From assembly GCA_001314805.1 (NCBI GenBank), contig LJSY01000039.1:1-33665 (forward strand): DNA of 33,665 nucleotides. Direction: 5' to 3'. Shown one piece after another: positions 1-7,693 of this stretch. The notes beneath the pieces are model-generated. The model was given only the letters and a program-made list of their open reading frames with translations, searched no databases and had not been told where the DNA came from. Every line of letters begins with the position of its first letter. The first letter of the stretch is position 1. The stretch is from Rhodobacteraceae bacterium HLUCCO18. GTDB taxonomy: Bacteria > Pseudomonadota > Alphaproteobacteria > Rhodobacterales > Rhodobacteraceae. Made by a program: the position numbers and the translations under genes.

Positions 1-361
1 ATGTGGCATATCCCTTTCTCGGCTGAGAATTGACGGCGACTCGACACCGCCATGATATGCCGCCCCTCAGGGCATCACCAACTTCCGACCATAGCTCGAT
101 GAGTGTCGGGGGTCAGAGCACCGCCCCTCAGGGCATCACCAACTTCCGACCATAGCTCGGATCAACTTGGCCGAAAACGCATTCAGGACGAACCTTCCGA
201 TCAAGCTTGCCATGGTTGGACCTCATCCTCATAGGAGCCGTGTGAGAGGATGGCCGTGGCGCTTGGACCCGTGTCAACGACGTCTGGAAAACCCTTTCGA
301 AACGAAAACGCGCATCATGCATGAATCGTCAACGCTGAGGCGGCGCATGATCAAGTGTGGC
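1..361. other. Gene-free left end
   Basis: No convincing gene is seen here. Short open frames exist on both strands but none has a clear ribosome-binding site or a recognisable protein. The stretch contains the 39-bp direct repeat listed separately and is followed by the terminator of the TetR-type gene. It may belong to a gene or element that begins left of the window. Confidence 0.5.
60..159. repeat. 39-bp direct repeat, two copies, 61-bp period
   Basis: A 39-bp sequence starting CCGCCCCTCAGGGCATCACC occurs at 60-98 and again, identically, at 121-159, with 22 unrelated bases between the copies. The arrangement looks like a local duplication. There are only two copies, so it is not a CRISPR array, and no function is apparent. 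Confidence 0.85.
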
Positions 362-385
362 AAAAAAATAAGGCCCTCTGGCCTT
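362..385 (-). terminator. Intrinsic terminator after the TetR-type gene
   Basis: Read on the minus strand this is AAGGCC-AGAG-GGCCTT followed by A and seven T. It is a 6-bp perfect stem with a 4-nt loop, about 43 nt beyond the stop codon of the TetR-type gene, in the right orientation to end its transcript. Confidence 0.7.
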
Positions 386-427
386 GTGTAAAAGGCACCA
401 TGTCCACAACTTTTTCAGAACGGAAAA

Positions 428-1057
428 TCACTCCTGACGCTCCCAAGGTCGCGGCCAATCCCTCGGGCGGCTGCCTTCCTCTGCGTACAACATGATGATT
501 CGGTCTACGGCCCGGCGAGTGATGTGCTTGTGCGCTTCGGAAAGACCGAGACTGGCGACCATTTTCCAGTGCCCATACATCAAGCATGTGAATAGGAAAG
601 AGATCTCGGCGCAATGCTCTAGAGTGAGCTGGGGGTGCGCCATCTTGATCTCGAGTGCAAGAACCTGTCCCAACAGAGAATATTGTTCCAGGAGTGCTGC
701 TCGAACCCTCGGCGCCCGCGCAGCATAGGCCATCATGGCATCATAGGCCAAGTCGTCCCTGGGCTTCGGGTGCTCCTCAACAAGGTCAAAATAGAAGTCG
801 AGGATGAAAATCAGTCGCTTCTGACCTTCAAGCCCCTCAACGCCGTTGACCAATGCCATTCGATACGCATCCGCGATACAATCGCAAACACCGAGGAGCA
901 TGTCGGTGGGCTCTTCGCAATGGTAGCGGAGCAACTGGCGTGATGCGGCGCCGCCTTCTGCAAGCTGTCCGAAAGTCGGTAGTGCAGCGCCCACTGTGCA
1001 AAGATGCTTTGCGACGTCTCGGCACATTTTTGTCTTCACATCTTTTTTTGTCGCCAT
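428..1057 (-). CDS. TetR/AcrR-type transcriptional regulator, orphan
   Basis: The 209-residue product has an N-terminal helix-turn-helix of TetR type. The stretch around residues 25-55 (PTFGQLAEGGAASRQLLRYH) fits the tF..lA...G.s...l.yHf pattern of that fold. The rest is predicted helical, as expected of a ligand-binding and dimerisation domain, but the ligand cannot be told. The open frame extends upstream to 1159; I chose the ATG at 1057 because AAAGG lies just upstream of it and because it places the DNA-binding fold at the usual distance from the N-terminus. No target gene is adjacent: the region upstream holds only an IS relic and downstream is gene-free. HTH assignment is from sequence pattern only and the second helix is slightly unusual (Cys in RYHCEEP). 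Confidence 0.7.
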   Translation of the reverse strand: MATKKDVKTKMCRDVAKHLCTVGAALPTFGQLAEGGAASRQLLRYHCEEPTDMLLGVCDCIADAYRMALVNGVEGLEGQKRLIFILDFYFDLVEEHPKPRDDLAYDAMMAYAARAPRVRAALLEQYSLLGQVLALEIKMAHPQLTLEHCAEISFLFTCLMYGHWKMVASLGLSEAHKHITRRAVDRIIMLYAEEGSRPRDWPRPWERQE

Positions 1058-1588
1058 GATCGCCTTTTTCTCCCTGTTGACGAGCTCTTGGTGCAAGGAA
1101 GCACAGGGTTGCGTGACGTTTGAACACACTGTGTGAGTCTTGAGCGCGCCCAAAACCATGCCTCCGCGAATGCACTATCGGAGATCGTCTTGAGTTGGCC
1201 TTTTTGCTGTAAGCGAATGGTGATGCTCTCGAGAACCCGTTCATGCGAAAGGCTGTTTCCAATTGCGGGAGCAGGCCGCAGCTTGTTGCGGTCTGCGTTC
1301 CAAGGGTCCCATGATTTGGCCAAACCGGCAAGGCTTCAGCTTGAGCGCGCATGAACCTGCTTGATGTCGCCTCGGGCGGTCTGCAGAGCGACTGGGGCGC
1401 AACCTGCCTACCGCTGGGCCCGAGCTCGCTGCACCAGGGCGCAGACGGTAAAGATAGGCCAATGCTCCTGAAGCCCGTCCCGTTCTGCGAGAAGCGATCG
1501 AGAATGTCCTTGCATCTCAACAACACTTGGTGCGGGGGTTTAGTTCATGGCTTGGCGAGCGCTTACGCCATCGAAGCAGTGCGGCCGT
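1058..1588. other. Gene-free stretch beside IS relic
   Basis: Several overlapping open frames are present in both directions, but none resembles a protein I know and none has a good ribosome-binding site. A TGAACTAAACCCCCGC-type sequence on the minus strand near 1530-1550, just past the transposase relic, could be the old terminal repeat of the IS3-type element. Nothing else could be identified. Confidence 0.4.
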
Positions 1589-1792
1589 TCAGGTGTCTCC
1601 AAGCTGTATTTTCGGCGAATGGCAGAACGATCCACGGTGCTGCCCGCGGCCTTCGTGGTACAGGTGCAACCGGGCCGGACCCAGTAGGTCCGCAAATGCC
1701 TCGGGCGCTGTCGCGGCGGTGGTCGTCAGGAACTCCATCGGTGACCTGTATCCGAGCGCGAAGTGCGGGCTGACCGTGGCGACATGTGGCAG
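1589..1792 (-). pseudogene. IS3-family transposase relic (C-terminal fragment)
   Basis: Translating the minus strand from 1792 to the TGA at 1589-1591 gives about 67 residues containing SPHFALGYRSPMEF. This matches the family pattern (rPHsaLGy.sPaeF) near the end of the integrase-type DDE domain of IS3 transposases. The frame has a stop just upstream (TGA at 1793-1795), no start codon, and the catalytic DDE residues are absent. It is therefore a decayed C-terminal remnant, not a working transposase. It lies between the orphan TetR-type gene and the end of the phosphorelay operon. Confidence 0.6.
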
Positions 1793-1970
1793 TCATTCCC
1801 AACAATCGCAGCGAACCGTTGCTTCGACCCCGAGGCGACGTGACGTCCCGCGTCCCGCGCATTCAGGCCTGCTGACAAAGGAAGCATGGGGTCTGAGGCA
1901 CCGGCGACACCGCACGCCCCAATGTCAAGGCGTGCGGTGACGGTTCCCAACGTGGCCGAGCCATTCCGTC

Positions 1971-3500
1971 CTACCGCATTTTGTTCCGATTCATTCGGAG
2001 CGTGACCTTGAAATCGTCCGTCGCTCGTCTCGGTTCGACGAGCCAGAAGCTGGCGATTACAAGGGCGAGCGCGCCCCATGCGAGGGCAGAGAGCTGTTCG
2101 CCCAGCAGCAGCATGCCCCACGCGATCCCAGCCAGTGTTTGGGAATATGCCATCTGGCTGGCAAAGACCGGACCAGCCATCGACACGAGGCGCAAAGCGA
2201 GCACGAGGGCCACCGCGGACGAGGCGCCGAGGACAAGGACAATCACTTCGCGCATGCCGGGAGCGGCAGCAGGCAAGAACAGCGCGCCCTCTGCTACGGC
2301 CAGAGGCGCCATCAGCACGGCCGCCAATCCCAACATGATCCCGACAGCGGCGGTGGCGTCCACCGACTCCGGCCGCCATGCCATAATCAGCGTGTGCAGC
2401 GACAGAAGGAACGGCAGGACCACGGCGGCAACGAGCCAGAAGAATTCCGCGTCGACGTCTCCGCCGCCCTGCAACAGGACTACCGCGATAGCCGAGAAAC
2501 CCAGACCAAGGCCAAGAAACCGCCTGAGACTGGGTCGCTCGAGTGAGAGCAGCGCCGCCAGCAGGAAGACCATGAATCCCCGCGTGCTGCCGACAAGCGA
2601 GATCAGCGAGGCCTCGACATGGCGGGCTATGATCACAGTGAACAATTGGTAGAGACAGCCCAGAACAATCGCCCAGAACAAGAAGAAGCCAAGATCGCGC
2701 AACGTGATGCGCGGAATCCCGTGGCGCGTAATCGAGACCGCGAGGCAGAGAACGGCCCCGAACGTGTTCGCCCATACAACGAGGCCCAACGCCGGTATCT
2801 CGTGCTGTGCCGCCATGCGCCCGAGCGCGGGCCCAAGACCGAATATACAGCCTGCCGCGAGGACCAGCAGCGTTCCCCGAAGCGTTCGAACGGTGAGGTC
2901 GAACCGTTTCTCGCGCTCGTAGATGTCCTCGGCCAGACCGCGGAACACCATGGCAAGCCGGCCCAGAGGGTCATCGCGCGCCACGACCCGGTCCACGTCC
3001 AGTTCGGACGGGCGAAAGGCGCCGCGCTCGATGATCTGCGCCGCTTCCGTCAGCCGCTCCATGTCACGGAAATACGCAAGCTCCCGGTCGCGCAAACGCT
3101 TGCGCGCGAGCGAAGCGTTCATTCGCGCCTTAAGGATGGTCGGTTCGAAGTCCTTGGGCAGGAAATCCTCCGCGCCCAGTTCGATCGCCCGCGCAACGCT
3201 GCCGATCTCGTCCTCGAGAGAGGACACCACGATGACGGGAATATCCCGCAACGCCTCGTCCTTTTTCATCTCGACCAGCACCGCGTAACCGTCCATCTCG
3301 GGCATGACGATATCGAGCAGGACAACGTCGAAGCGTTTCGCTGCCAGCATCTGCATCGCCTGCCTGCCGTTTCCGGCAATCTCGGCGGTATGCCCGAGCG
3401 CCCTCACCGCCATCGACAGCTTGCGGCCGCTGACGCGGCTGTCATCCACGATCAGGACAGAGCCCGCCGCTTCCTCGGTTTCAGCATCTGATTGGATCAC
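1971..3500 (-). CDS. Receiver domain fused to a DMT/EamA-type permease
   Basis: This 509-residue protein joins two modules in one uninterrupted frame. Residues about 13-130 form a CheY-like receiver: acidic pair D19/D20 (VLIVDDS), phospho-acceptor D63 (VVLLDIVMPEMDG), the S93/S94 switch region and K116 (FLPKDF). Residues about 145-200 form a charged helical linker with a HAMP-like DPLGRLAMVF segment. From about residue 205 to 492 there are some ten hydrophobic segments with the pattern of the EamA/DMT superfamily, usually exporters of amino acids or metabolites. No DNA-binding or enzymatic output domain is present. The GTG start overlaps the TGA of the upstream Hpt gene (GTGA at 3497-3500), so translation is probably coupled. 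I infer that phosphorylation of D63 by the neighbouring kinase/Hpt gates or localises the carrier. Substrate unknown. Confidence 0.88.
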   Translation of the reverse strand: MIQSDAETEEAAGSVLIVDDSRVSGRKLSMAVRALGHTAEIAGNGRQAMQMLAAKRFDVVLLDIVMPEMDGYAVLVEMKKDEALRDIPVIVVSSLEDEIGSVARAIELGAEDFLPKDFEPTILKARMNASLARKRLRDRELAYFRDMERLTEAAQIIERGAFRPSELDVDRVVARDDPLGRLAMVFRGLAEDIYEREKRFDLTVRTLRGTLLVLAAGCIFGLGPALGRMAAQHEIPALGLVVWANTFGAVLCLAVSITRHGIPRITLRDLGFFLFWAIVLGCLYQLFTVIIARHVEASLISLVGSTRGFMVFLLAALLSLERPSLRRFLGLGLGFSAIAVVLLQGGGDVDAEFFWLVAAVVLPFLLSLHTLIMAWRPESVDATAAVGIMLGLAAVLMAPLAVAEGALFLPAAAPGMREVIVLVLGASSAVALVLALRLVSMAGPVFASQMAYSQTLAGIAWGMLLLGEQLSALAWGALALVIASFWLVEPRRATDDFKVTLRMNRNKMR

Positions 3501-3898
3501 CCGGTGCCCGTCGAACCTCCGAGATCTTCCAGACTGACGTCCGCGAGCGCCTTCCGGGCGGCCTGTTCGGCGCGCGCGATGTCGTCAGCTGCGGCGGCAA
3601 GGTCGGCCACGTTCGCATCCGAGGTGCTTGCGGTTTCTGCAGCGGCACAGAGTTCCGACAGCTGCACCGCGCCAAAATCGCGGGCGTTGGATTTCAGAGT
3701 GTGGGCCGCGATGCGAAACGCGGTGCGGTCCCCGCTGGCGGACGCCTCGATCATGCGGCCCGCCAGATCGGGGGCATCCTCGAGGTAATCGCCCACCAGC
3801 TCTGCCAGTTCATCCGGATCGTTTCCGACGACGTTCAGCAATCTCAGAAGGGCTGTGCGGTCGATCCAACCCGGATCGGTTACGTCTTCGTTTTTCAT
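3497..3898 (-). CDS. Stand-alone histidine phosphotransfer (Hpt) protein
   Basis: The 133-residue protein is a single Hpt domain. The phospho-accepting histidine is H66 in IAAHTLKSNARDFGA, which matches the family pattern AHtLKssarnlGa. Before it lies an acidic helix (DELAELVGDYLEDAPDLAGRM) typical of the four-helix bundle. Its ATG overlaps the kinase stop codon (ATGA, 3895-3898) and its own TGA overlaps the GTG of the receiver-permease gene. In TorS/ArcB-type relays the Hpt module is usually the kinase's last domain; here it has been split off as a separate protein. Its evident role is to pass phosphate from the kinase's second receiver (D1128) to D63 of the receiver-permease. Confidence 0.9.
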   Translation of the reverse strand: MKNEDVTDPGWIDRTALLRLLNVVGNDPDELAELVGDYLEDAPDLAGRMIEASASGDRTAFRIAAHTLKSNARDFGAVQLSELCAAAETASTSDANVADLAAAADDIARAEQAARKALADVSLEDLGGSTGTG

Positions 3899-6800
3899 GT
3901 CGCTCTTTCCTGGGTGGTCTGGCGGCCAAGCTGCGCCTCGCGGAAGGCGGCGCCACGCCTGAGGCAGACAAGCAGGTCGTCCTCGTTCACGGGCTTGCTT
4001 AGGTAATCGTCCATCCCCGCCTTAAGGTAGGACTCGCGGTCCGACACCTGGGCATTGGCAGTCAGCGCCACGATGTAGGGCCTGAGGCGGTCCCCCATGG
4101 CCTCGCGAATCTTCGCAGACGCCGTCACGCCGTCCATGTCCGGCATTTCGATATCCATGAGGATGACATCGAACGCCCCGTCGAGAGCCATGGACACCGC
4201 CTCCGGTCCGCCGGTGGCTATCCGTGGCGCAAAACCGTTCCGTTCCAGAAGCTTGCAGCCGACCTTCCGGTTGATCCGGTTGTCATCCACCAGCAGAATG
4301 GACAGCTCTTCGGCATCCACTGTTCCTGTGGCGTCGGTGCTGTCCTCGGTAGTGGGAAGGGTGTCGGGGGCTACGGCGTTGGCCAGGGCGGAAAGAAGCT
4401 GCGAGGTTTTCGCGGGTTTCGCGATGATCGAGGAAAAACCGGCCGCTCGGAGTTCGGACCAGAAACCCGGCTCGCCGGGGGTCAGCGAGGTGAGCAGGAT
4501 CATCGGTGGCGTGCGGTCGCCGCACGCCACCCGGATGGCCGTCGCGAGGTCGAGCCCGTTCATGCCGGGCATCTTGTAGTCGATCAAGAGCGCGTCGAAC
4601 GTGTCCCCCTTTTTCATGCGCTCAAGCGCCGTGCCCGGAAGGCTGTCCGTTTCGGGGACGACGCCCCACGCGCGCAGGCGCTCTTCGAGTATTCTTCTGT
4701 TGGTTCCATTGTCGTCCACGACAAGTACCCGCGCCTCCTGCAGAGCGGCAATCTGGCGGCGCTGGTTCGCCACGGCCGGCGGGTTGCACGGGTGCATGGA
4801 AAGCTCGAAGGAAAAGGTCGATCCGGCCCCGACCTCGCTCGAGACCTCGATCTTGCCGCCCATGCGCTCGACAAGCCGCTGGCTTATCGCAAGGCCTAGC
4901 CCGGTGCCGCCGAACCGCCGCGTGGTCGAGGCGTCCACCTGGCTGAAGGAGCGGAACAGACGATCCATGCGATCTCCGGGAATTCCGATGCCCGTGTCGG
5001 AAACGACGAAGCGGATTGCCGGCGCCCCTTCGTCGCTCCCGGCGCGATCGGCGGGTTCGACCGTGAGTAGAACCTCGCCCTTTTCGGTGAACTTGACCGC
5101 GTTGTTCAGGAGGTTCAGCAGGACCTGCTTGAGTCGCGTCGGATCGCCGATAACGCCCATGGGCACGTCCGGACTGATCCGACAGGCAAGTTCGATGCCC
5201 TTTTCGTCGGCGCGCGGCATCACCAGTTCGACGGCCGATTCCACGGTCTCCGAGAGGTTGATCGGTATTTCCTCGAGCTCGAGGGCCCCGGCCTCGACCT
5301 TGGAGAAATCGAGTATGTCGTTGATGATCGAGAGCAAGGTATCCGCCGCCGTGCCGATCGTGGCAGCGAAGTCGCGTTGTTCCGCATCGAGCTTGGTCGT
5401 GGACAGAAGGCTGCTCATTCCGATGATCCCGTTCAGCGGCGTGCGGATCTCGTGGCTCATTGTTGCAAGGAAGGTGCTTTTCGCCTCATTGGCGGCCTCG
5501 GCCTGTTCCTTCGCTTCGGTCAGCTGTCCCTCTCTCGCTTTCAGTTCGCTGATATCGGAATACACGACGACCGTACCGCCATCGGTGGTCTTGCGCTTTT
5601 CGATCTTGACCCAACGCTCATCCGGCAACAGCCGGATACTCGGTTCATCGAAAACAGCCCCGGTTTTCGCCGCCGGCTGGTCCGGGGCACGACTGACGCC
5701 GACGCGGACGCCGGTCCCGGCCGGGGCCCGCGCGGCCAGTTGGGCAATGGATATTCCCGGCTGCACGAAACGTCCCTTCGGATCGCCCAGAAAATCCCGG
5801 TATCGCGCGTTGCACAGAACGAGATGATCGCTCTCGTCGAAGAAGGCGAAGCCGTCCGGGATGCTTTCGATTGCGTCGATCAGGCGTTGTCGGGTCTCCG
5901 CGATTTCGCGCAGGTTGGTGCGCTCCATCTCCACGGCCGTGTCGCGAAACACGGCAAGTGCGCGCATCAGCCGGGATACCTCGTCCCGTCCGGACGCCTC
6001 GGGAAGCGCGACGTGCAGGTTGCCGCCTGCCAATGAGAGCGCGGCATTGGAAAATGCGCTCAGCCGGGAGCCAAGGCTGCGATTGACGTAGAAGATCGCG
6101 CCGAGGATCACGACCAGAGAAGATAGCAGCACGATCGCGAGATTGACGCGGCTCGTCTCCAGCGTTTCCAGTACGCGCTCGGCCGAAGCATTCGCGGCGC
6201 CCCGCGTTTCGGCCACGATGGCGGCAGACAGATCGCCCATGTCACCGGTCAGATCGTTTGTGCTTTGCAGCAACTGGTCTGCGCGCTCAAGCGCGGCAAG
6301 CTCTCGGATCCGCAAATCGAAGACGTTGTTCCCGTCGACGCCGAACCCGATAAGCCGAGCGGCCAGTTCGGCGGTTTCGGACACTTCGGTTCGAACCATC
6401 AAGCTGTCGAGCAGGCGGGTGGTTTCCGCCTGCAGCCCGCGAAGATCGTCCTGGAGGTTCAGGAGTTCCGCTTCGTCTTCTGCGAAAGGGGCCAGAGAGA
6501 GGATGCCTACTGCCTGATTGCCGAGAGCCTCGAGCGTAAGCAGCGCGCCATACCCCTCGATACCCGCATCGTTGATCGCATCGAGGCTTTCCCCGACCTG
6601 CCGGCGCAGGTCGGCGGCGACCGTTACCGCCTGCCCCCGGATCTGGATGATCGAACTGCGCAGATTGAACTCCAGTTGGGAGACGACCTGCCGCAGATCA
6701 TTCCCGACCAAGGTGGCGTCCAGAAGCTCCGCATCGGGCCCCCTGATCATGGCGCGCCGCCGCTCAAAGATGCTGGTGTCGCCTGCGCCCAGCGTAACGA

Positions 6801-7536
6801 TGGAATCGAGGATGTCCGAGACGGCCTCGACAGCGACGACCTGCGATACGGATGAGTTTCGCCGCAATTCGTCAACATTGCGCAAGGCGGTGGAACTGGC
6901 CGGAACGAAAGTGCTCCACGCGTCCTGGACCGCCTCCTCGGTTTCGGCAGTCAGCGCCGCGCCAAGTGCCTGTTCCATCACGCCAAGCTGTATCTGCATG
7001 CTGAGAAGCGGGATCAGTCCCTCCACGCTGAGTTCGTTGAGATAGGTGACCGTGGCATCGGTGCCGCTGCCGACCCGTTCGCTCTCGGCACTCAGGACGG
7101 CCAGTTGGTCGTCGATCACGGGCGCGATCGAAGCTGAAAACGCGGCGTGTGTCCGCGCAAGCTCCTGCATGCGGCCGTTGAGCGTGATCTGGAGATCGAT
7201 GCGCCGTGCGATCGTTTCCGCAAGGGATCGCGAGACTGTCGCGACCTCGTCCACCGATTCCGCGAGCCGGGCGACGCGGTCGGAATTGTCCGCGCCCGCC
7301 TCGAAACGGTCGATGACGGTTTGCACACGGTCGAGATAAATGAGCAGCCTCTCGCGACGCGCGGACAATTGTTCGGGGAGGGCCGATGTTGCGACCGATG
7401 CCGCGGCACTGCGGATATTTGTGGTCGTATCCGAGACCTCGTAGGCGATGATCAGTGCCGGAATATCGTCGTTGGTGATGGAGGTAAGCTGCGACTGGAC
7501 GACGATGTTCGTCCGGTGCGCGATAAGCGCAGCCAC
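3895..7536 (-). CDS. TorS-like hybrid sensor histidine kinase with two receivers
   Basis: From the GTG at 7536 the protein has 1213 residues. A large, mostly helical periplasmic sensor region (about residues 10-455) is followed by a membrane segment (about 462-482), HAMP (480-535) and a PAS-like domain (about 555-670). Then come the phospho-acceptor H-box (ATMSHEIRTPLNGI, H695), an HATPase domain (DTGIGIPGDRM and GGTGLGLAI), receiver 1 (D986 in LLIDYKMPG) and receiver 2 (D1128 in ILMDIEMPDMDG). No Hpt domain follows; it is encoded by the next gene. The frame stays open upstream of 7536 and encodes a second hydrophobic segment (KLLLVIAIILVSAAVAALIA) that would be transmembrane helix 1. No ATG, GTG or TTG precedes that segment. 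A CTG at 7650, about 8 nt after AAAGG, is a possible true start. The upstream gene is a TRAP-type binding protein, its likely sensing partner. Confidence 0.9.
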   Translation of the reverse strand: MAALIAHRTNIVVQSQLTSITNDDIPALIIAYEVSDTTTNIRSAAASVATSALPEQLSARRERLLIYLDRVQTVIDRFEAGADNSDRVARLAESVDEVATVSRSLAETIARRIDLQITLNGRMQELARTHAAFSASIAPVIDDQLAVLSAESERVGSGTDATVTYLNELSVEGLIPLLSMQIQLGVMEQALGAALTAETEEAVQDAWSTFVPASSTALRNVDELRRNSSVSQVVAVEAVSDILDSIVTLGAGDTSIFERRRAMIRGPDAELLDATLVGNDLRQVVSQLEFNLRSSIIQIRGQAVTVAADLRRQVGESLDAINDAGIEGYGALLTLEALGNQAVGILSLAPFAEDEAELLNLQDDLRGLQAETTRLLDSLMVRTEVSETAELAARLIGFGVDGNNVFDLRIRELAALERADQLLQSTNDLTGDMGDLSAAIVAETRGAANASAERVLETLETSRVNLAIVLLSSLVVILGAIFYVNRSLGSRLSAFSNAALSLAGGNLHVALPEASGRDEVSRLMRALAVFRDTAVEMERTNLREIAETRQRLIDAIESIPDGFAFFDESDHLVLCNARYRDFLGDPKGRFVQPGISIAQLAARAPAGTGVRVGVSRAPDQPAAKTGAVFDEPSIRLLPDERWVKIEKRKTTDGGTVVVYSDISELKAREGQLTEAKEQAEAANEAKSTFLATMSHEIRTPLNGIIGMSSLLSTTKLDAEQRDFAATIGTAADTLLSIINDILDFSKVEAGALELEEIPINLSETVESAVELVMPRADEKGIELACRISPDVPMGVIGDPTRLKQVLLNLLNNAVKFTEKGEVLLTVEPADRAGSDEGAPAIRFVVSDTGIGIPGDRMDRLFRSFSQVDASTTRRFGGTGLGLAISQRLVERMGGKIEVSSEVGAGSTFSFELSMHPCNPPAVANQRRQIAALQEARVLVVDDNGTNRRILEERLRAWGVVPETDSLPGTALERMKKGDTFDALLIDYKMPGMNGLDLATAIRVACGDRTPPMILLTSLTPGEPGFWSELRAAGFSSIIAKPAKTSQLLSALANAVAPDTLPTTEDSTDATGTVDAEELSILLVDDNRINRKVGCKLLERNGFAPRIATGGPEAVSMALDGAFDVILMDIEMPDMDGVTASAKIREAMGDRLRPYIVALTANAQVSDRESYLKAGMDDYLSKPVNEDDLLVCLRRGAAFREAQLGRQTTQERAT

Positions 7537-7693
7537 CGCCGCCGAAACGAGGATGATTGCTATGACTAGCAGAAGCTTCGCCCGGATGGTGGACGGTAGA
7601 AGGCTGGCAACCCAGCCGATCCGGTTCCCTGTTGTACCGGCGTTGGACAGCGTGCCGACCTTTCTTAGTGACCCCGCCTCCGGGTAGGCTGCT

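Noticed and set aside
60-159. CRISPR array
   Set aside because: Only two repeat copies with one 22-bp spacer and no cas genes.
1351-1940. Plus-strand open frames over the IS3 relic as genes
   Set aside because: No ribosome-binding site or family resemblance; the opposite strand carries the recognisable transposase fragment.
1971-3500. Receiver-permease as an artefact joining two genes
   Set aside because: The frame is continuous, the linker is structured and charged, no internal ribosome-binding site with a good start lies between the modules, and the neighbouring Hpt supplies a logical partner. Resequencing would still be worthwhile.
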